A stretch of DNA of 64,000 bases from Pseudobacteriovorax antillogorgiicola (GCA_945865565.1 CAMBEK010000001.1:62001-126000); one strand, 5' to 3'; positions 25,753 to 34,678 are shown, numbered from the stretch's first letter. Notes: a model not told the origin generated them from the letters alone. Program-made: numbers and translations.

Positions 25753-25931
25753 GAGAGTCCCATTCTGTTCACGCACGGGTCGAAAATTTTTAAGTGCAAG
25801 AACAGGGTCAACGGCAGGGATCTTGCACAAAAAGAATCAACTAAAGTTTCGCCGCCGGAATATCGAAGGACCGCTGCGACTGAAGTGTTGGCATTCGCCG
25901 GTTTTAAAATATTTCTTAGAGGAGAAACAAA

Positions 25932-27368
25932 ATGGTCAAAAGAATCTGGTGGGCATGGATACTCGCATCGACTGCGCTATCCACATTTCTTTTCAGCGCC
26001 TGTGGTGCTGAGAATCTTTCTTCCATGCGAAGGTCTGGTGCGAGTACAGCCGCTAACGGGTTGGATGCATCGGCGTCGATACAGACGATTGATCTGACAT
26101 CAACGGCTGTTACTACGCTGACCCCTTCATTGATTCAGGTAAAGCGTGGGACCGTGAGCAAGCAACCCCTGTCTGTCCTGGCAAAAAAGGAGCAATCTGG
26201 GACGGCCGACGACTGGAACACCTATCTTGAATTTACACCGGCAACCTCGGGATCTGCCGCCGTTTTTACGTTCAACCTGCCATCAACGGTCAATGTATCC
26301 AGCATCACGTCCATCAAAGTGTCTACCAATTACAAAGGCCCTGGCCTGAGCACACAGCAGTGGTCATTTCTTTTGTATGACTACACGGCTGCCAAATGGG
26401 TTTCCGTTGGCAATAATAGCCTGGCTGGCAACTGGACGTGGACGTCTTTTGATCTGGCGGGCAAGGGAATCCTGTCGCGTTTTGTGAATGCCACTAAAAA
26501 AATTAGCCTGCGTTACGAGACCTCTACTGCAGTGGACAGCAGTGACATTGATTACCTCGTGATCAACGTAGAGAGTGGTGTCAGCCCTTCTCCAACTCCT
26601 TCGCCGACACCGAGTCCGTCGGCATCTCCGACACCCACTCCAACGCCCCCGGTGAGCGGAGCATGGTGGAAGCCGATTCCGGGAATGAGCTGGCAGATGC
26701 AGTATAGCGGCACTATCGACACCAGCCTGAATGTCCAAATATACATGCTCGACATGTTTGGCACCTCGGCGACAACCATCAGTGCCTTGCAGGCACGGGG
26801 CGTGAAAGTTTTTTGCTACATCGACGGCGGGAGCTGGGAGAGCTACACGCCTGACGCGGCAAACTTTCCGGCTTCGATCATTGGCAAGGAAGTTGGAGGG
26901 TGGCCCGATGAAAAATGGCTCGACATCCGCAGCAAAACTTTGCTTTGGCCGATCATGCGCGCCCGGCTGGACCTGGCCAAACAAAAAGGCTGTGACGGCA
27001 TCTACCATGACTGGGCCGATAGCTACGCAGGAGACACGGGATTCCCCCTCACGGCTCAAGATCAGTTGGTCTACAACCGCGACTTCTGGGTGGTCGAGGC
27101 GCACGCTCGCGGACTGAGTGCTGGTCTGATCAATGATCTCGTTCAAGTCAAAGATCTTGTAACTTACTACGATTGGGCTGTGAACGAGCAGTGTGCGGAG
27201 TACGGCGAGTGCGCCTCCCTAAAGCCATTCATTGATGCCAACAAACCGGTATTCAGTCTGAATTACAGCGGAAATACATCAACAGTCTGCGCGGCTTTGA
27301 ACGCGCTGAATTTCGACGCAATCTTCAAAGATGTAAATTTGGGGGCGTATCGTTTGCCATGCAGATGA
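25932..27368 (+). CDS. Lipoprotein endo-alpha-1,4-polygalactosaminidase-like GH114 with beta-sandwich module
   Basis: The 478-aa protein has a lipoprotein signal (STFLFSACG, lipid Cys near residue 24). A Ser/Thr-rich beta-sandwich resembling a carbohydrate-binding module covers about 45-215, a Pro/Ser/Thr linker 218-240 and a GH114 TIM barrel 245-478. GH114 features are SWQMQYSG at the start, VFCYIDGGSWESY with a likely catalytic Asp298, GCDGIYHDWADS, and YDWAVNEQC with a likely catalytic Glu419. GH114 enzymes (fungal Ega3, bacterial polygalactosaminidases) cut alpha-1,4-galactosamine chains and favour deacetylated regions. In this locus it may trim or release the polymer. GAGGAGA lies 6 nt before the ATG. 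The barrel-type outer-membrane gene follows with a 10-nt overlap. Confidence 0.9.
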   Translation: MVKRIWWAWILASTALSTFLFSACGAENLSSMRRSGASTAANGLDASASIQTIDLTSTAVTTLTPSLIQVKRGTVSKQPLSVLAKKEQSGTADDWNTYLEFTPATSGSAAVFTFNLPSTVNVSSITSIKVSTNYKGPGLSTQQWSFLLYDYTAAKWVSVGNNSLAGNWTWTSFDLAGKGILSRFVNATKKISLRYETSTAVDSSDIDYLVINVESGVSPSPTPSPTPSPSASPTPTPTPPVSGAWWKPIPGMSWQMQYSGTIDTSLNVQIYMLDMFGTSATTISALQARGVKVFCYIDGGSWESYTPDAANFPASIIGKEVGGWPDEKWLDIRSKTLLWPIMRARLDLAKQKGCDGIYHDWADSYAGDTGFPLTAQDQLVYNRDFWVVEAHARGLSAGLINDLVQVKDLVTYYDWAVNEQCAEYGECASLKPFIDANKPVFSLNYSGNTSTVCAALNALNFDAIFKDVNLGAYRLPCR

Positions 27369-28246
27369 TGAAATCTAGTTCGCACGCAATTCGCTTTGTC
27401 AGGTTATGGATCCCCGTGGCCGGCGCCGTGAGTATCATCACCGCGAGCGTCGGCCATGGGGCCGCCACAGAAATCCAAGGAACAGTAGCCCGCCAGACCA
27501 CACGTGGAGAAGGCCGTGATGACTTTCAGGCCCTACGCATGGGAGCGACTTTTTCCGAAGGGGCTTATGGATTTTGGGGGTTCGTTGAAGGCCTGCACGA
27601 CGGCCATGGAGATCAGGCAACCTACGGCGAATTGGCCGGTGTCCGAAGCTTTGGCCACTGGTCATTGAGTGGGGCTGGGGCTGGCGGCACGGATCCAAGG
27701 CTTCGGCCATCCAACATGGTTGTAGCTGATTTAGCCCGGCGCATACCGGAACTCGCAACGAGCATTTACGCTGGATACACAAGAAGCGCTTATGACAGCA
27801 GCGTTCAATCCAGTGATTCGTCGATCTACCGGTTCTACAGAGTGGGCGCCGTGGTGGCTTTCCCCCCGGACTGGAACCTCAACGTTTCCGTTCAACGAAT
27901 CCAAAGAGAGATACTGGGAAATTCAGGAGGGCGGCGAGGCTCGGCCGGTGGACTTTCCCTGACCCGATCTTCCGGAGATCACCGGATCGGGGCAAGTTTG
28001 GCGGCATCGTGTCTGGCCCTTACGGTTTTTTGTCGCGGTGGATCTTTGGAGCGCTACGCAGAATTTTTTATGGACGGGCGCATTGCTCTTGCGCCGCAAT
28101 ACGGATTGATTGGGCGTATGGGCTTTATCAATCAATCAAGTGGCGCGATTGCACCCCCGACGGAAGGATTAACAGAACTGGCGAGCATCCAAAAACCAGA
28201 CACCCGCAGGACTCAGATCTGGTTGGGCGGTTACCGCAAGCTCTGA
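27359..28246 (+). CDS. Probable outer-membrane beta-barrel protein (YaiO-like)
   Basis: The 295-aa protein has a signal peptide ending near HGAA (residue 36). Amphipathic strands follow, alternating with Gly and Asp turns (FQALRMGATFSEGAYGFWGF, ATSIYAGYTRSAY, YRFYRVGAVVAF, YGLIGRMGFI), with aromatic residues at strand ends. The C-terminus is IWLGGYRKL, without a classic terminal Phe. The pattern resembles YaiO-type outer-membrane barrels. As it overlaps the GH114 gene by 10 nt, it is probably co-translated and may help exported polymer or its hydrolase at the outer membrane. Start candidates are ATG 27359, 27365 and 27368. The barrel call rests on strand pattern only. Confidence 0.55.
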   Translation: MQMMKSSSHAIRFVRLWIPVAGAVSIITASVGHGAATEIQGTVARQTTRGEGRDDFQALRMGATFSEGAYGFWGFVEGLHDGHGDQATYGELAGVRSFGHWSLSGAGAGGTDPRLRPSNMVVADLARRIPELATSIYAGYTRSAYDSSVQSSDSSIYRFYRVGAVVAFPPDWNLNVSVQRIQREILGNSGGRRGSAGGLSLTRSSGDHRIGASLAASCLALTVFCRGGSLERYAEFFMDGRIALAPQYGLIGRMGFINQSSGAIAPPTEGLTELASIQKPDTRRTQIWLGGYRKL

Positions 28247-29151
28247 CTCGAAATGAACAAACCACCATGGGCCGTTGCTCCTGCAAAGGTCATGGCCTCG
28301 GTGGTCCATGAAATATTCCACGACCCATCCGATGCAAGGGCGATCCACCCGTATTCACGCGCGCGGGATTTCGCCTCGGCAAAACATTTTGCCGCGGAAG
28401 CATCTAGCCTTGCGCCATCACGAACCCGCGATTCAATTCGAACGGCAAGTCCGTCATCAACAATTTCCTCGCCGACTCCCGTTGTGGAAACCGCAGCAAA
28501 TTTTGATGCGTAGGTTCCAGCCACCGTTGCGGCGTCGCTGACGCGGCCGGGACTTTCAAACCCACGCCCGCCTGTGCTTGTCCCGCAAAAAAGCTCGCCG
28601 TTTGCCGTCATCACCACACAACCAACCGTGTCAAAATCATGAGGTGTCTGATCTTTTTTGGCCTGCTCCCACCGCGCAAGACGCTCTGGCGTGATTGGAG
28701 ACTGCTTCGGCAGACCTGCCAAGCGTGCAAGTTCTGCGGTTCCCGGAGGACAAACCACCCGCGTTGATTTTCCCTGCAACAGCAGGGCAAGGGTGCTGGG
28801 GTGAATGGCCCCCTCAAGGCCCATGACACCGGAAAAAATTTGATCAGGACCACTCATGACAGCGGCCGTCAAACGAGCTTGCCCATCCGACTGAAGGGCG
28901 GCCCCAAGGCCGGCATTGAAGCAAGGTTCTGATTCCAATTCAAACAGGCACTGTTTGACCACGTCCAGCCCAGAAGCCCCGTCGACCAACGCTTTCGCGC
29001 CGCGATCTGCAATGCCTTCGATGACTTTTGATGCTGCCGTGTGGCCGGCTCCGCGCGGGTCCTGGCTGCCTGCGCCGCCGTGAACCAAAACGGTTCCACC
29101 GGATGTTTTTAGGTCAAACAGACCGTTGCATTGAGGCGATTTATCCAGCAT
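28231..29151 (-). CDS. Isoaspartyl peptidase/L-asparaginase (N-terminal nucleophile hydrolase)
   Basis: The 306-aa proenzyme has [12 protein letters not shown] at the N-terminus, [13 protein letters not shown], then [10 protein letters not shown] with the Thr that becomes the nucleophile after self-cleavage (near residue 173), and [16 protein letters not shown] for substrate binding. These are the plant-type asparaginase/IaaA signatures. The enzyme hydrolyses isoaspartyl dipeptides and asparagine. Its C-terminus overlaps the barrel gene by 16 nt. ATG 29151 has AAGGAT upstream; a TTG seven codons earlier is possible. It is divergent from the FKBP gene. Confidence 0.92.
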   Translation of the reverse strand: MLDKSPQCNGLFDLKTSGGTVLVHGGAGSQDPRGAGHTAASKVIEGIADRGAKALVDGASGLDVVKQCLFELESEPCFNAGLGAALQSDGQARLTAAVMSGPDQIFSGVMGLEGAIHPSTLALLLQGKSTRVVCPPGTAELARLAGLPKQSPITPERLARWEQAKKDQTPHDFDTVGCVVMTANGELFCGTSTGGRGFESPGRVSDAATVAGTYASKFAAVSTTGVGEEIVDDGLAVRIESRVRDGARLDASAAKCFAEAKSRAREYGWIALASDGSWNISWTTEAMTFAGATAHGGLFISSQSLR

Positions 29152-29184
29152 GATATTGAAATCCTTAAACAAAGGAGCTTCAGG

Positions 29185-29697
29185 ATGAAACTTACAAAAC
29201 GCATTGGCCTCATCACATTGGCAGCTTCTGGTGCACTTGCACTGTCGAGCATAACCGCTTGCACCAAATGCTCAAAAACCGGCGATAACGCAAGCACTCA
29301 GCAAGGACAGTCTCCAGCCGACGCGGTTGGGGGGAGCCAGGCAACGGCTGGGCAACCCGCTGGACAGGCCGCTGGACAGCTGGAAATCGTTGAAATTACT
29401 GCTGGAAATGGCGCTGCGGCTGCCGACGGCAAGCGCGTCACCGTGCACTACACGGGGACCCTGGAAAACGGCACCAAGTTTGACAGCTCTCTTGACCGTA
29501 ACGTCCCGTTTTCATTCACACTTGGTCAAGGCCAAGTGATCTCCGGATGGGACCAGGGCGTCAAAGGGATGAAGGTTGGCGGCAAGCGCAAACTGGTGAT
29601 CCCGCCACAGTTGGGATACGGGGAAAAGGGCGTTGGCGGTGTGATTCCTCCGAACGCAAAGCTGCTGTTTGAAGTTGAGCTGCTCAAAGTCGAGTAG
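29185..29697 (+). CDS. FKBP-type peptidyl-prolyl isomerase lipoprotein
   Basis: The 170-aa protein has a lipoprotein signal peptide (LSSITAC, lipid Cys near residue 26) and a Gln/Ala/Gly-rich tether at about 30-65. A single FKBP domain follows: [48 protein letters not shown] and [17 protein letters not shown]. It should speed proline isomerisation of envelope proteins while tethered to a membrane. GGAG is 8 nt before the ATG. An intrinsic terminator follows at 29733-29774. Domain and catalytic pocket residues (YTG, FDSS, IPP) are intact. Confidence 0.95.
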   Translation: MKLTKRIGLITLAASGALALSSITACTKCSKTGDNASTQQGQSPADAVGGSQATAGQPAGQAAGQLEIVEITAGNGAAAADGKRVTVHYTGTLENGTKFDSSLDRNVPFSFTLGQGQVISGWDQGVKGMKVGGKRKLVIPPQLGYGEKGVGGVIPPNAKLLFEVELLKVE

Positions 29698-29732
29698 GTT
29701 CAGTCGAAAAACGAGCAGGACGTTTTACTTGC

Positions 29733-29774
29733 AAAAAGCCACCCCCGGAGGTTATCCGAAGGGTGGCTTTTTTT
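29733..29774 (+). terminator. Intrinsic terminator after the FKBP gene
   Basis: AAAAAGCCACCC and GGGTGGCTTTTTTT form a GC-rich stem preceded by A and followed by seven T, so it should work on the plus strand and perhaps on both. The loop is about 16 nt. The alaS start is 50 nt downstream. Confidence 0.88.
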
Positions 29775-29823
29775 ATCCCGGGACATCCGGTATTTCGCGC
29801 ACGATTTGAAGGGGTTTCACGCC

Positions 29824-31602
29824 ATGAAAAGCACCGTGACGGCAGCATCGATCCGCAAAAAATATCTGGATTTTTATAAGGCTCACGAGCACGCCCAGAT
29901 TGCCTCCGCATCGTTGCAGCCAGAAAACGACCCGACGGTGCTTTTCACGACAGCCGGCATGCACCCACTTGTGCCATACCTGATGGGCGCACCACATCCG
30001 CTGGGCAAGCGCCTCGTCAATTCTCAAAAATGCGTGCGCACCCAAGACATCGATGAGGTCGGCGACGACTGGCACTGCACTTTTTTCGAAATGCTCGGCA
30101 ACTGGAGCCTTGGCAACTATTTCAAAAAAGAAGCCATCGTATGGACACACGAGTTCATTACCAAACAACTCGGCTTTGACCAAAACCGCCTGGCGGTGAC
30201 CGTTTTTGGTGGCGATGAAAATACGCCCGCAGACGAAACGAGCTATGAAGTTTGGCGCAGCATCGGATATCCCCCGGAGCGGATTTTCCGTCTTGGCCGC
30301 AAAGATAACTTCTGGGGACCGGTTGGCGCATCTGGCCCATGCGGTCCGGATTCGGAAACCTTTTTCATCACCCGTGACTACTGCACGAAGAACGATCCCA
30401 AATGTTCGCCCGCCTGCAACTGTGGACGCTACGTTGAAATCTGCAACAACGTCTTCATGGAATACAACAAGCAGGCAGACGGAACGTTCAACAAATTGCC
30501 GCAACCCAATGTCGATTTTGGGATGGGGCTATTGCGTGTTGCCTCGATCATGAGCGGCGCCAGCAGCGTTTACGAATCCGACATCTATGCCAAGGCGATG
30601 ACGTATCTAAAACAAACCGCGCCGGGGCTTTCCGCTAAATCCCAACGGATCGTAGCGGACCATTTGCAGGCTGCTCTTTTTGCCATCGCCGACGGCGTTA
30701 CGCCGTCCAATGTCGGCGCCGGTTACATTGTGCGCCGCGTGCTGCGCCGCGCGTTCCGTCTTGCCAACCAGGTCAATCTTGAGCCGCATTACATCGATGC
30801 TATCGTCGACAGTTTCATCGACGTCTATTCATCGCACTATGAAGACTTGCTTAAAAAGCGCAACGGCATCATTCACGAGATTCGCGACGAAGAACAAAAA
30901 TTTGCCAAGGCTCTTGGCCAAGGTCTGAAGCATCTTGAAAAAGAACTGACACGACTCGCTGCGGGAGAGACAGTAATTCCAGGCCAACTGGCCTTCTTCA
31001 TGTTTGAGACCTACGGCTTTCCACTGGAAGTCACCCAGGAAATCGCCAACGAACGCGGGCTGAGTGTCGATGTCGACGCCTATGAAAAAGCCTATGCCGA
31101 ACACCAGGCAAAGTCCCGCATGGCTGGCGAAAAGCTGTTCAAAGGCGGTCTCGCCGACTCATCCGAAGAGACCACCCGTCTGCACACGGCAACCCACTTG
31201 TTGCACGAAGCCCTGCGCCGCGTGCTTGGTCCACATGTCGAGCAAAAGGGCAGTAACATTACCCCAGAGCGCCTTCGTTTTGATTTTTCACACGCAGAGA
31301 AGATGACCAAGGAACAGGTTGAAGCCGTTGAAAAGTTGGTCAACGAGGCCATTACCAAGTCCCATGAAGTGCACCTGGAAAACATGACGGTAGATCAGGC
31401 CAAGGCCCGCGGTGCCATCGGACTCTTCGAAGACCGTTATGCGGACCGCATTAACGTCTACTTTATCGGTGATTTTTCGACGGAAATCTGTGGCGGCCCC
31501 CACGTTCGCAATACCCGTGAACTCGGCCAATTCAAGATTCAAAAGGAAGAGGCGTCGTCACGCGGCGTGCGCCGGATCAAGGCCGTGTTGATACAAGGGT
31601 AA
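29824..31602 (+). CDS. alaS: Alanine--tRNA ligase, short form lacking the C-terminal domain
   Basis: The 592-aa protein covers the class II aminoacylation core (FTTAGMHPLVPYLMG, RTQDIDEVGDDWHCTFFEMLGNW, DFGMGLLRVAS), the tRNA-binding helices and the editing domain (TATHLLHEALRR with its HxxxH, and CGGPHVRNT). It ends there: the coiled coil and C-Ala (DHHA1) part of ordinary about 870-aa AlaS is absent. A Cys-rich insert (CTKNDPKCSPACNCGRYVEIC) in the core could bind zinc. ATG 29824 has GAAGGGG about 9 nt upstream. AlaS charges tRNA-Ala, so this could be the essential enzyme or a second copy. The gene after it is convergent, with one nucleotide between. Confidence 0.9.
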   Translation: MKSTVTAASIRKKYLDFYKAHEHAQIASASLQPENDPTVLFTTAGMHPLVPYLMGAPHPLGKRLVNSQKCVRTQDIDEVGDDWHCTFFEMLGNWSLGNYFKKEAIVWTHEFITKQLGFDQNRLAVTVFGGDENTPADETSYEVWRSIGYPPERIFRLGRKDNFWGPVGASGPCGPDSETFFITRDYCTKNDPKCSPACNCGRYVEICNNVFMEYNKQADGTFNKLPQPNVDFGMGLLRVASIMSGASSVYESDIYAKAMTYLKQTAPGLSAKSQRIVADHLQAALFAIADGVTPSNVGAGYIVRRVLRRAFRLANQVNLEPHYIDAIVDSFIDVYSSHYEDLLKKRNGIIHEIRDEEQKFAKALGQGLKHLEKELTRLAAGETVIPGQLAFFMFETYGFPLEVTQEIANERGLSVDVDAYEKAYAEHQAKSRMAGEKLFKGGLADSSEETTRLHTATHLLHEALRRVLGPHVEQKGSNITPERLRFDFSHAEKMTKEQVEAVEKLVNEAITKSHEVHLENMTVDQAKARGAIGLFEDRYADRINVYFIGDFSTEICGGPHVRNTRELGQFKIQKEEASSRGVRRIKAVLIQG

Positions 31603-31603
31603 T

Positions 31604-31990
31604 CTATTCGAGAAGGAAATTGGCGGCAAACAGTGGCGCGTACTTGTTCCTGATGCGTTCCACAATTTGACTTGCCATTTTTTCGTCGTACACGTGGGCT
31701 GCTTGATTGCGGTCCACAATCATCTCGAGCCATACGTCCTGCTCCCCCAGGTAACCTAGCTGGTAAGCTTTGGTGAAGACGTCTTTTGCACCAAGGGACT
31801 GGTGACCATCTTCCAAGATTTTTTTCTTAAGCACCTTCCAGGACAATTCGTAAACCATTTCAAAATCTTTGATGATTCCGGACAAATCCCGAGGTTCAGT
31901 CACCGGAGTTGATAAGGATCGTGTCAAATTCTGGAAGGATTTCTTTAGGTTTTCAAAGCTACTTGAGCTCTGAAGGCTGATTTTTGTCAT
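31604..31990 (-). CDS. HepT-like nucleotidyltransferase substrate-binding/HEPN protein
   Basis: The 128-aa all-helical protein belongs to the HI0074/NTase-substrate-binding type: FENLKKSFQNL at the N-terminus, DFEMVYELSWKVLKKKIL and the C-terminal motif RNQAAHVYD. That motif is RX4HXY, which in HepT is the RNase active site and the site of AMP addition by MntA. The start overlaps the end of the upstream nucleotidyltransferase gene by 32 nt. I infer a MntA/HepT toxin-antitoxin pair with this as the toxin. It is convergent with alaS. Confidence 0.85.
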   Translation of the reverse strand: MTKISLQSSSSFENLKKSFQNLTRSLSTPVTEPRDLSGIIKDFEMVYELSWKVLKKKILEDGHQSLGAKDVFTKAYQLGYLGEQDVWLEMIVDRNQAAHVYDEKMASQIVERIRNKYAPLFAANFLLE

Positions 31991-32294
31991 AAATGCAGTA
32001 CCCGTCCCTGTTGATGGCCTCGCGAAAACCCTGGGCTAGCGTATCGGTTACAAGTGTAAGATCCAACCCACAAAGAGTCGGTGCGTTTTCTTTCACCTCG
32101 TCGGCCCACACAGCCCACTTGTTGTGGCTTAAACCAGGCGCAAAGATCGCTACGTCGAAATCCGAACGCTCGCCACCATCCCGGCGGGAGCGCGATCCAA
32201 ACAGCAGGGTTCTCTCGATTTCCGGAAGCTTGCCGGACTCTTCGACCAAGTATTGAATCACGCGTTTTTCGTTTTCGGTCCATGATTTTTTCAT
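31959..32294 (-). CDS. MntA-like minimal nucleotidyltransferase
   Basis: The 111-aa protein has FGSRSRRDGGERSDFDVAIF, which is the GSX10DXD motif of MNT-type nucleotidyltransferases, and a later third Asp in GLDLTLV. In characterised pairs MntA adenylylates HepT to neutralise it. The gene is upstream of and overlaps its HEPN partner. A consensus TATAAT lies 7 nt before the ATG at 32294, with no ribosome site between, so a leaderless transcript is possible. An in-frame TTG at 32309 would place the start upstream of that box. Confidence 0.85.
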   Translation of the reverse strand: MKKSWTENEKRVIQYLVEESGKLPEIERTLLFGSRSRRDGGERSDFDVAIFAPGLSHNKWAVWADEVKENAPTLCGLDLTLVTDTLAQGFREAINRDGYCIYDKNQPSELK

Positions 32295-32300
32295 AGGGGA

Positions 32301-32306
32301 ATTATA
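32301..32306 (-). promoter_or_regulatory. Putative -10 box directly before the mntA-like gene
   Basis: The minus strand reads TATAAT ending 6 nt before the ATG at 32294. If used, transcription would begin at or near the start codon (leaderless mRNA). No clear -35 hexamer is visible. Confidence 0.35.
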
Positions 32307-32431
32307 CAAGGAGAATCACCCGAAATCACTGCTGTAATTTCGTAAATTTGCGTTTTGACTAAAGTTTTCTGGAACGCGGACGATCAGTAGAGTGTCGGTT
32401 CGTTTCGGGCTGGACGACCATCGGGGGATTC

Positions 32432-33271
32432 ATGAACGTCGGCGTCAGATACGGTTTTGCGGTGGGCAGCGTGGCCTTTCTCTTCGGCAATTTTATTGCC
32501 TGTGGAGCGCAAATGTATCGCGTGTCGCTGACGGACGACCACAACGCCGCGCAAGTGAGCATCGAAGCGACCGATCCTAATTCTCCAGCCTTTGGCCTGC
32601 ATTCGCCTCACGGATGGGTGAAACTTCCAATCGAATTTAAAGTCGGCAATAGCATGGACCCGGAACAAAAAAGTGGTCTTCTTGCCGCGATGAAGACGTG
32701 GGAAATTGCGACGGGAAAAACACTGTTCAAATACATTGGAGTTCAAGACGGGGTCGACGGCGATAGTTTTCCTGATCTGTACTCTTCGCTGAAAGATGCC
32801 GTGAACGGGCAGTATCTGGACGCGAATTGGAAAAAAACCGGCAAACCAGACGTGGTTCTGGCGACAACCATTTGGAACAACTCGACTCATGATTCAGCCG
32901 CAATTTCCACAGCCGACATCCGGTTTAATGTGCAGGGCTATGTTTTGGGTAACTCCCAGACCCTTAAAGGCGCCTATGTCGAGGCGACTGGTCAGTTCAA
33001 AGATCCTGTCGACATGCAGACATTGGCCCTGCATGAGCTTGGGCACCTGCTCGGGTTAGCCCACGTTAGCAGCGATATGGACGCCGTCTCCATCATGAAC
33101 CCTTACGTTTACATCGGAGAAGGGCTGACCAACCGGCACGTCTCGACGGGTGACATTGAGAGGATCCAAAAAATATATGGTTGCGAAGGCGCCGTTTGCG
33201 ACGTCGACAAGGCCTTGGATGCGGTTCTGGAATTCAGCAAAACAGACCCGACGCAAACTGCGGCCCACTAG
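32432..33271 (+). CDS. Matrixin-like zinc metalloprotease lipoprotein
   Basis: The 279-aa protein has a lipoprotein-type signal (LFGNFIACG, Cys near residue 24) and a metzincin catalytic domain. The zinc motif ALHELGHLLGLAH gives His201, His205 and His211 with Glu202 as base, and the Met-turn is in SIMNPY. The preceding region (GLLAAMKTWEIATG and GKPDVVLATTIWNN) fits the matrixin/peptidase M10A fold. There is no obvious propeptide cysteine switch. It probably cleaves proteins at the cell surface. It is convergent with the mannosyltransferase-like gene with a 1-nt gap and is probably monocistronic. Confidence 0.9.
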   Translation: MNVGVRYGFAVGSVAFLFGNFIACGAQMYRVSLTDDHNAAQVSIEATDPNSPAFGLHSPHGWVKLPIEFKVGNSMDPEQKSGLLAAMKTWEIATGKTLFKYIGVQDGVDGDSFPDLYSSLKDAVNGQYLDANWKKTGKPDVVLATTIWNNSTHDSAAISTADIRFNVQGYVLGNSQTLKGAYVEATGQFKDPVDMQTLALHELGHLLGLAHVSSDMDAVSIMNPYVYIGEGLTNRHVSTGDIERIQKIYGCEGAVCDVDKALDAVLEFSKTDPTQTAAH

Positions 33272-33272
33272 G

Positions 33273-34568
33273 TCAGCGTAAATTAAGCAACACAACCGGA
33301 ATTTCCTTCCACCCAACGAAACCAAAGGTCACGGGGGATGTGATCAAAAATCCGCAAACGATTAAAACCATTACGTGCCATGGTTTGATCCGGTTTGGCT
33401 TTGACGTTTGCGACAGCAAGATCGTCGCCAGCAAGATGACCCACATGAGAGGCGGCAGGTAGTGATAAAGAAAGAGGCCGCGCGACACGAAGGCATACGG
33501 GATGAATGAAGCGAACCAACCCAACGCCAAAAGGTTCGTCTGCATGGTACGGCGAAATCCCAGAAGGGCTAGGCAGACCATGTGGGCCCCCCACCAAACA
33601 GCTGGATTTCCGACAAAGTAGATACTCGCCCCTTGATCCACCCAGTAGTAAATTGGCTTTTGCATGATGGGCCACTCCCACCAAATGCTGGTCCATGGAT
33701 GGGCCGAGGTAATGCCGTTGTTGGCTTTCAGCATGATTTTGTGCAGGGCAAAAACGTCTTCCAGAAAATTTCCAGTCACCGCATAGAAGGCCGACCCTGG
33801 GCCGGGTTTGGTCAGCCAAAGAAAATGCAACCACCATCCCGCGAGATAAAGCGCGAGGAAGCCGGCGAGGGCGGCAAGGGCGGCTGCCGATGAGGTTCTC
33901 GTCCAACTCCATTTCATCCCGGAGTTCATGAAATTCTGGGCGAGTTGAAATCCAAGAATGGCGATCACGGCCAGTCCCGTGAATTTTGCACTGACGGTCA
34001 GGGCCAGGCTAAGTCCCATAAAAAGGCCAAATAGAATTTTTTTGCTGGATCGACGCGCGGCTAACATCTTTTCGCACATCAAGACACTGAGCAGGCTGCC
34101 AAGTAGCAGCTGGCCATCGAGGGCCATGATCCGAGTTTGAATCAGGATGCCATTTTCAAGGGCCAAGGCAAACCCGCCGATGAAGGCCCAGGCCAGAGGA
34201 ACCCGCCAGTGGCGGAGGAGCTTAAAGGCCACAAGAGGCAGCAAAGATCCCACCAATGCGGGCCACAGGCGAAAGGCAAAGATGGGAGCGCCAGCCAGCG
34301 ACTCGCCGATTGTCTTAAAGCCCACCCCTCCGTCGTAGCCCCAGAGTTTGACGATCCAGGCCATGACCAGCTTGGAATGAGGCGGATGGATGTCAAAAAT
34401 GGTCTCGTGAGAGCAGCAGTATGCGTTCACAAACTTGCCAAAATGGTATTCGTCAAAAACCACTTGGGCGGGCTGGGTTAAATGGATGAAATGCAAGGCA
34501 AATGAAACGGCAGCCAGGGCTGCAAAGGCGAGCATTTCGCGGTTAGCATGGGACAGATTTCGAAACAC
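33273..34568 (-). CDS. PMT-type (GT39) glycosyltransferase, polytopic membrane protein
   Basis: The 431-aa protein has about 9-11 hydrophobic helices. The first loop has VFDEYHFGKFVNAY and TIFDIHPPHSKL, the acidic and HPP motifs of dolichyl-phosphate-mannose--protein mannosyltransferases. The C-terminal side has FLYHYLPPLMW, also typical. Such enzymes use polyprenyl-phosphate sugars to glycosylate proteins or lipids on the outer side of the inner membrane. The MIR domains of eukaryotic PMTs are absent, as usual in bacteria. The start is GTG 34568 with GGAGGG about 7 nt upstream. It is divergent from valS. Confidence 0.85.
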   Translation of the reverse strand: MFRNLSHANREMLAFAALAAVSFALHFIHLTQPAQVVFDEYHFGKFVNAYCCSHETIFDIHPPHSKLVMAWIVKLWGYDGGVGFKTIGESLAGAPIFAFRLWPALVGSLLPLVAFKLLRHWRVPLAWAFIGGFALALENGILIQTRIMALDGQLLLGSLLSVLMCEKMLAARRSSKKILFGLFMGLSLALTVSAKFTGLAVIAILGFQLAQNFMNSGMKWSWTRTSSAAALAALAGFLALYLAGWWLHFLWLTKPGPGSAFYAVTGNFLEDVFALHKIMLKANNGITSAHPWTSIWWEWPIMQKPIYYWVDQGASIYFVGNPAVWWGAHMVCLALLGFRRTMQTNLLALGWFASFIPYAFVSRGLFLYHYLPPLMWVILLATILLSQTSKPNRIKPWHVMVLIVCGFLITSPVTFGFVGWKEIPVVLLNLR

Positions 34569-34678
34569 GGATGCAGACCCTCCAAGTCATCAGGCTGACA
34601 GCAAAAACCATTGCCGGCCAAGCGCAAAAACTAGACAATCACGAACCCCAAGTCGTTAAAGTTCCTGAGAGGCCCAGC

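Noticed and set aside
29824-31602. AlaX-type free editing protein instead of AlaS
   Set aside because: The class II aminoacylation core with all AlaS motifs is present, so it is a synthetase.
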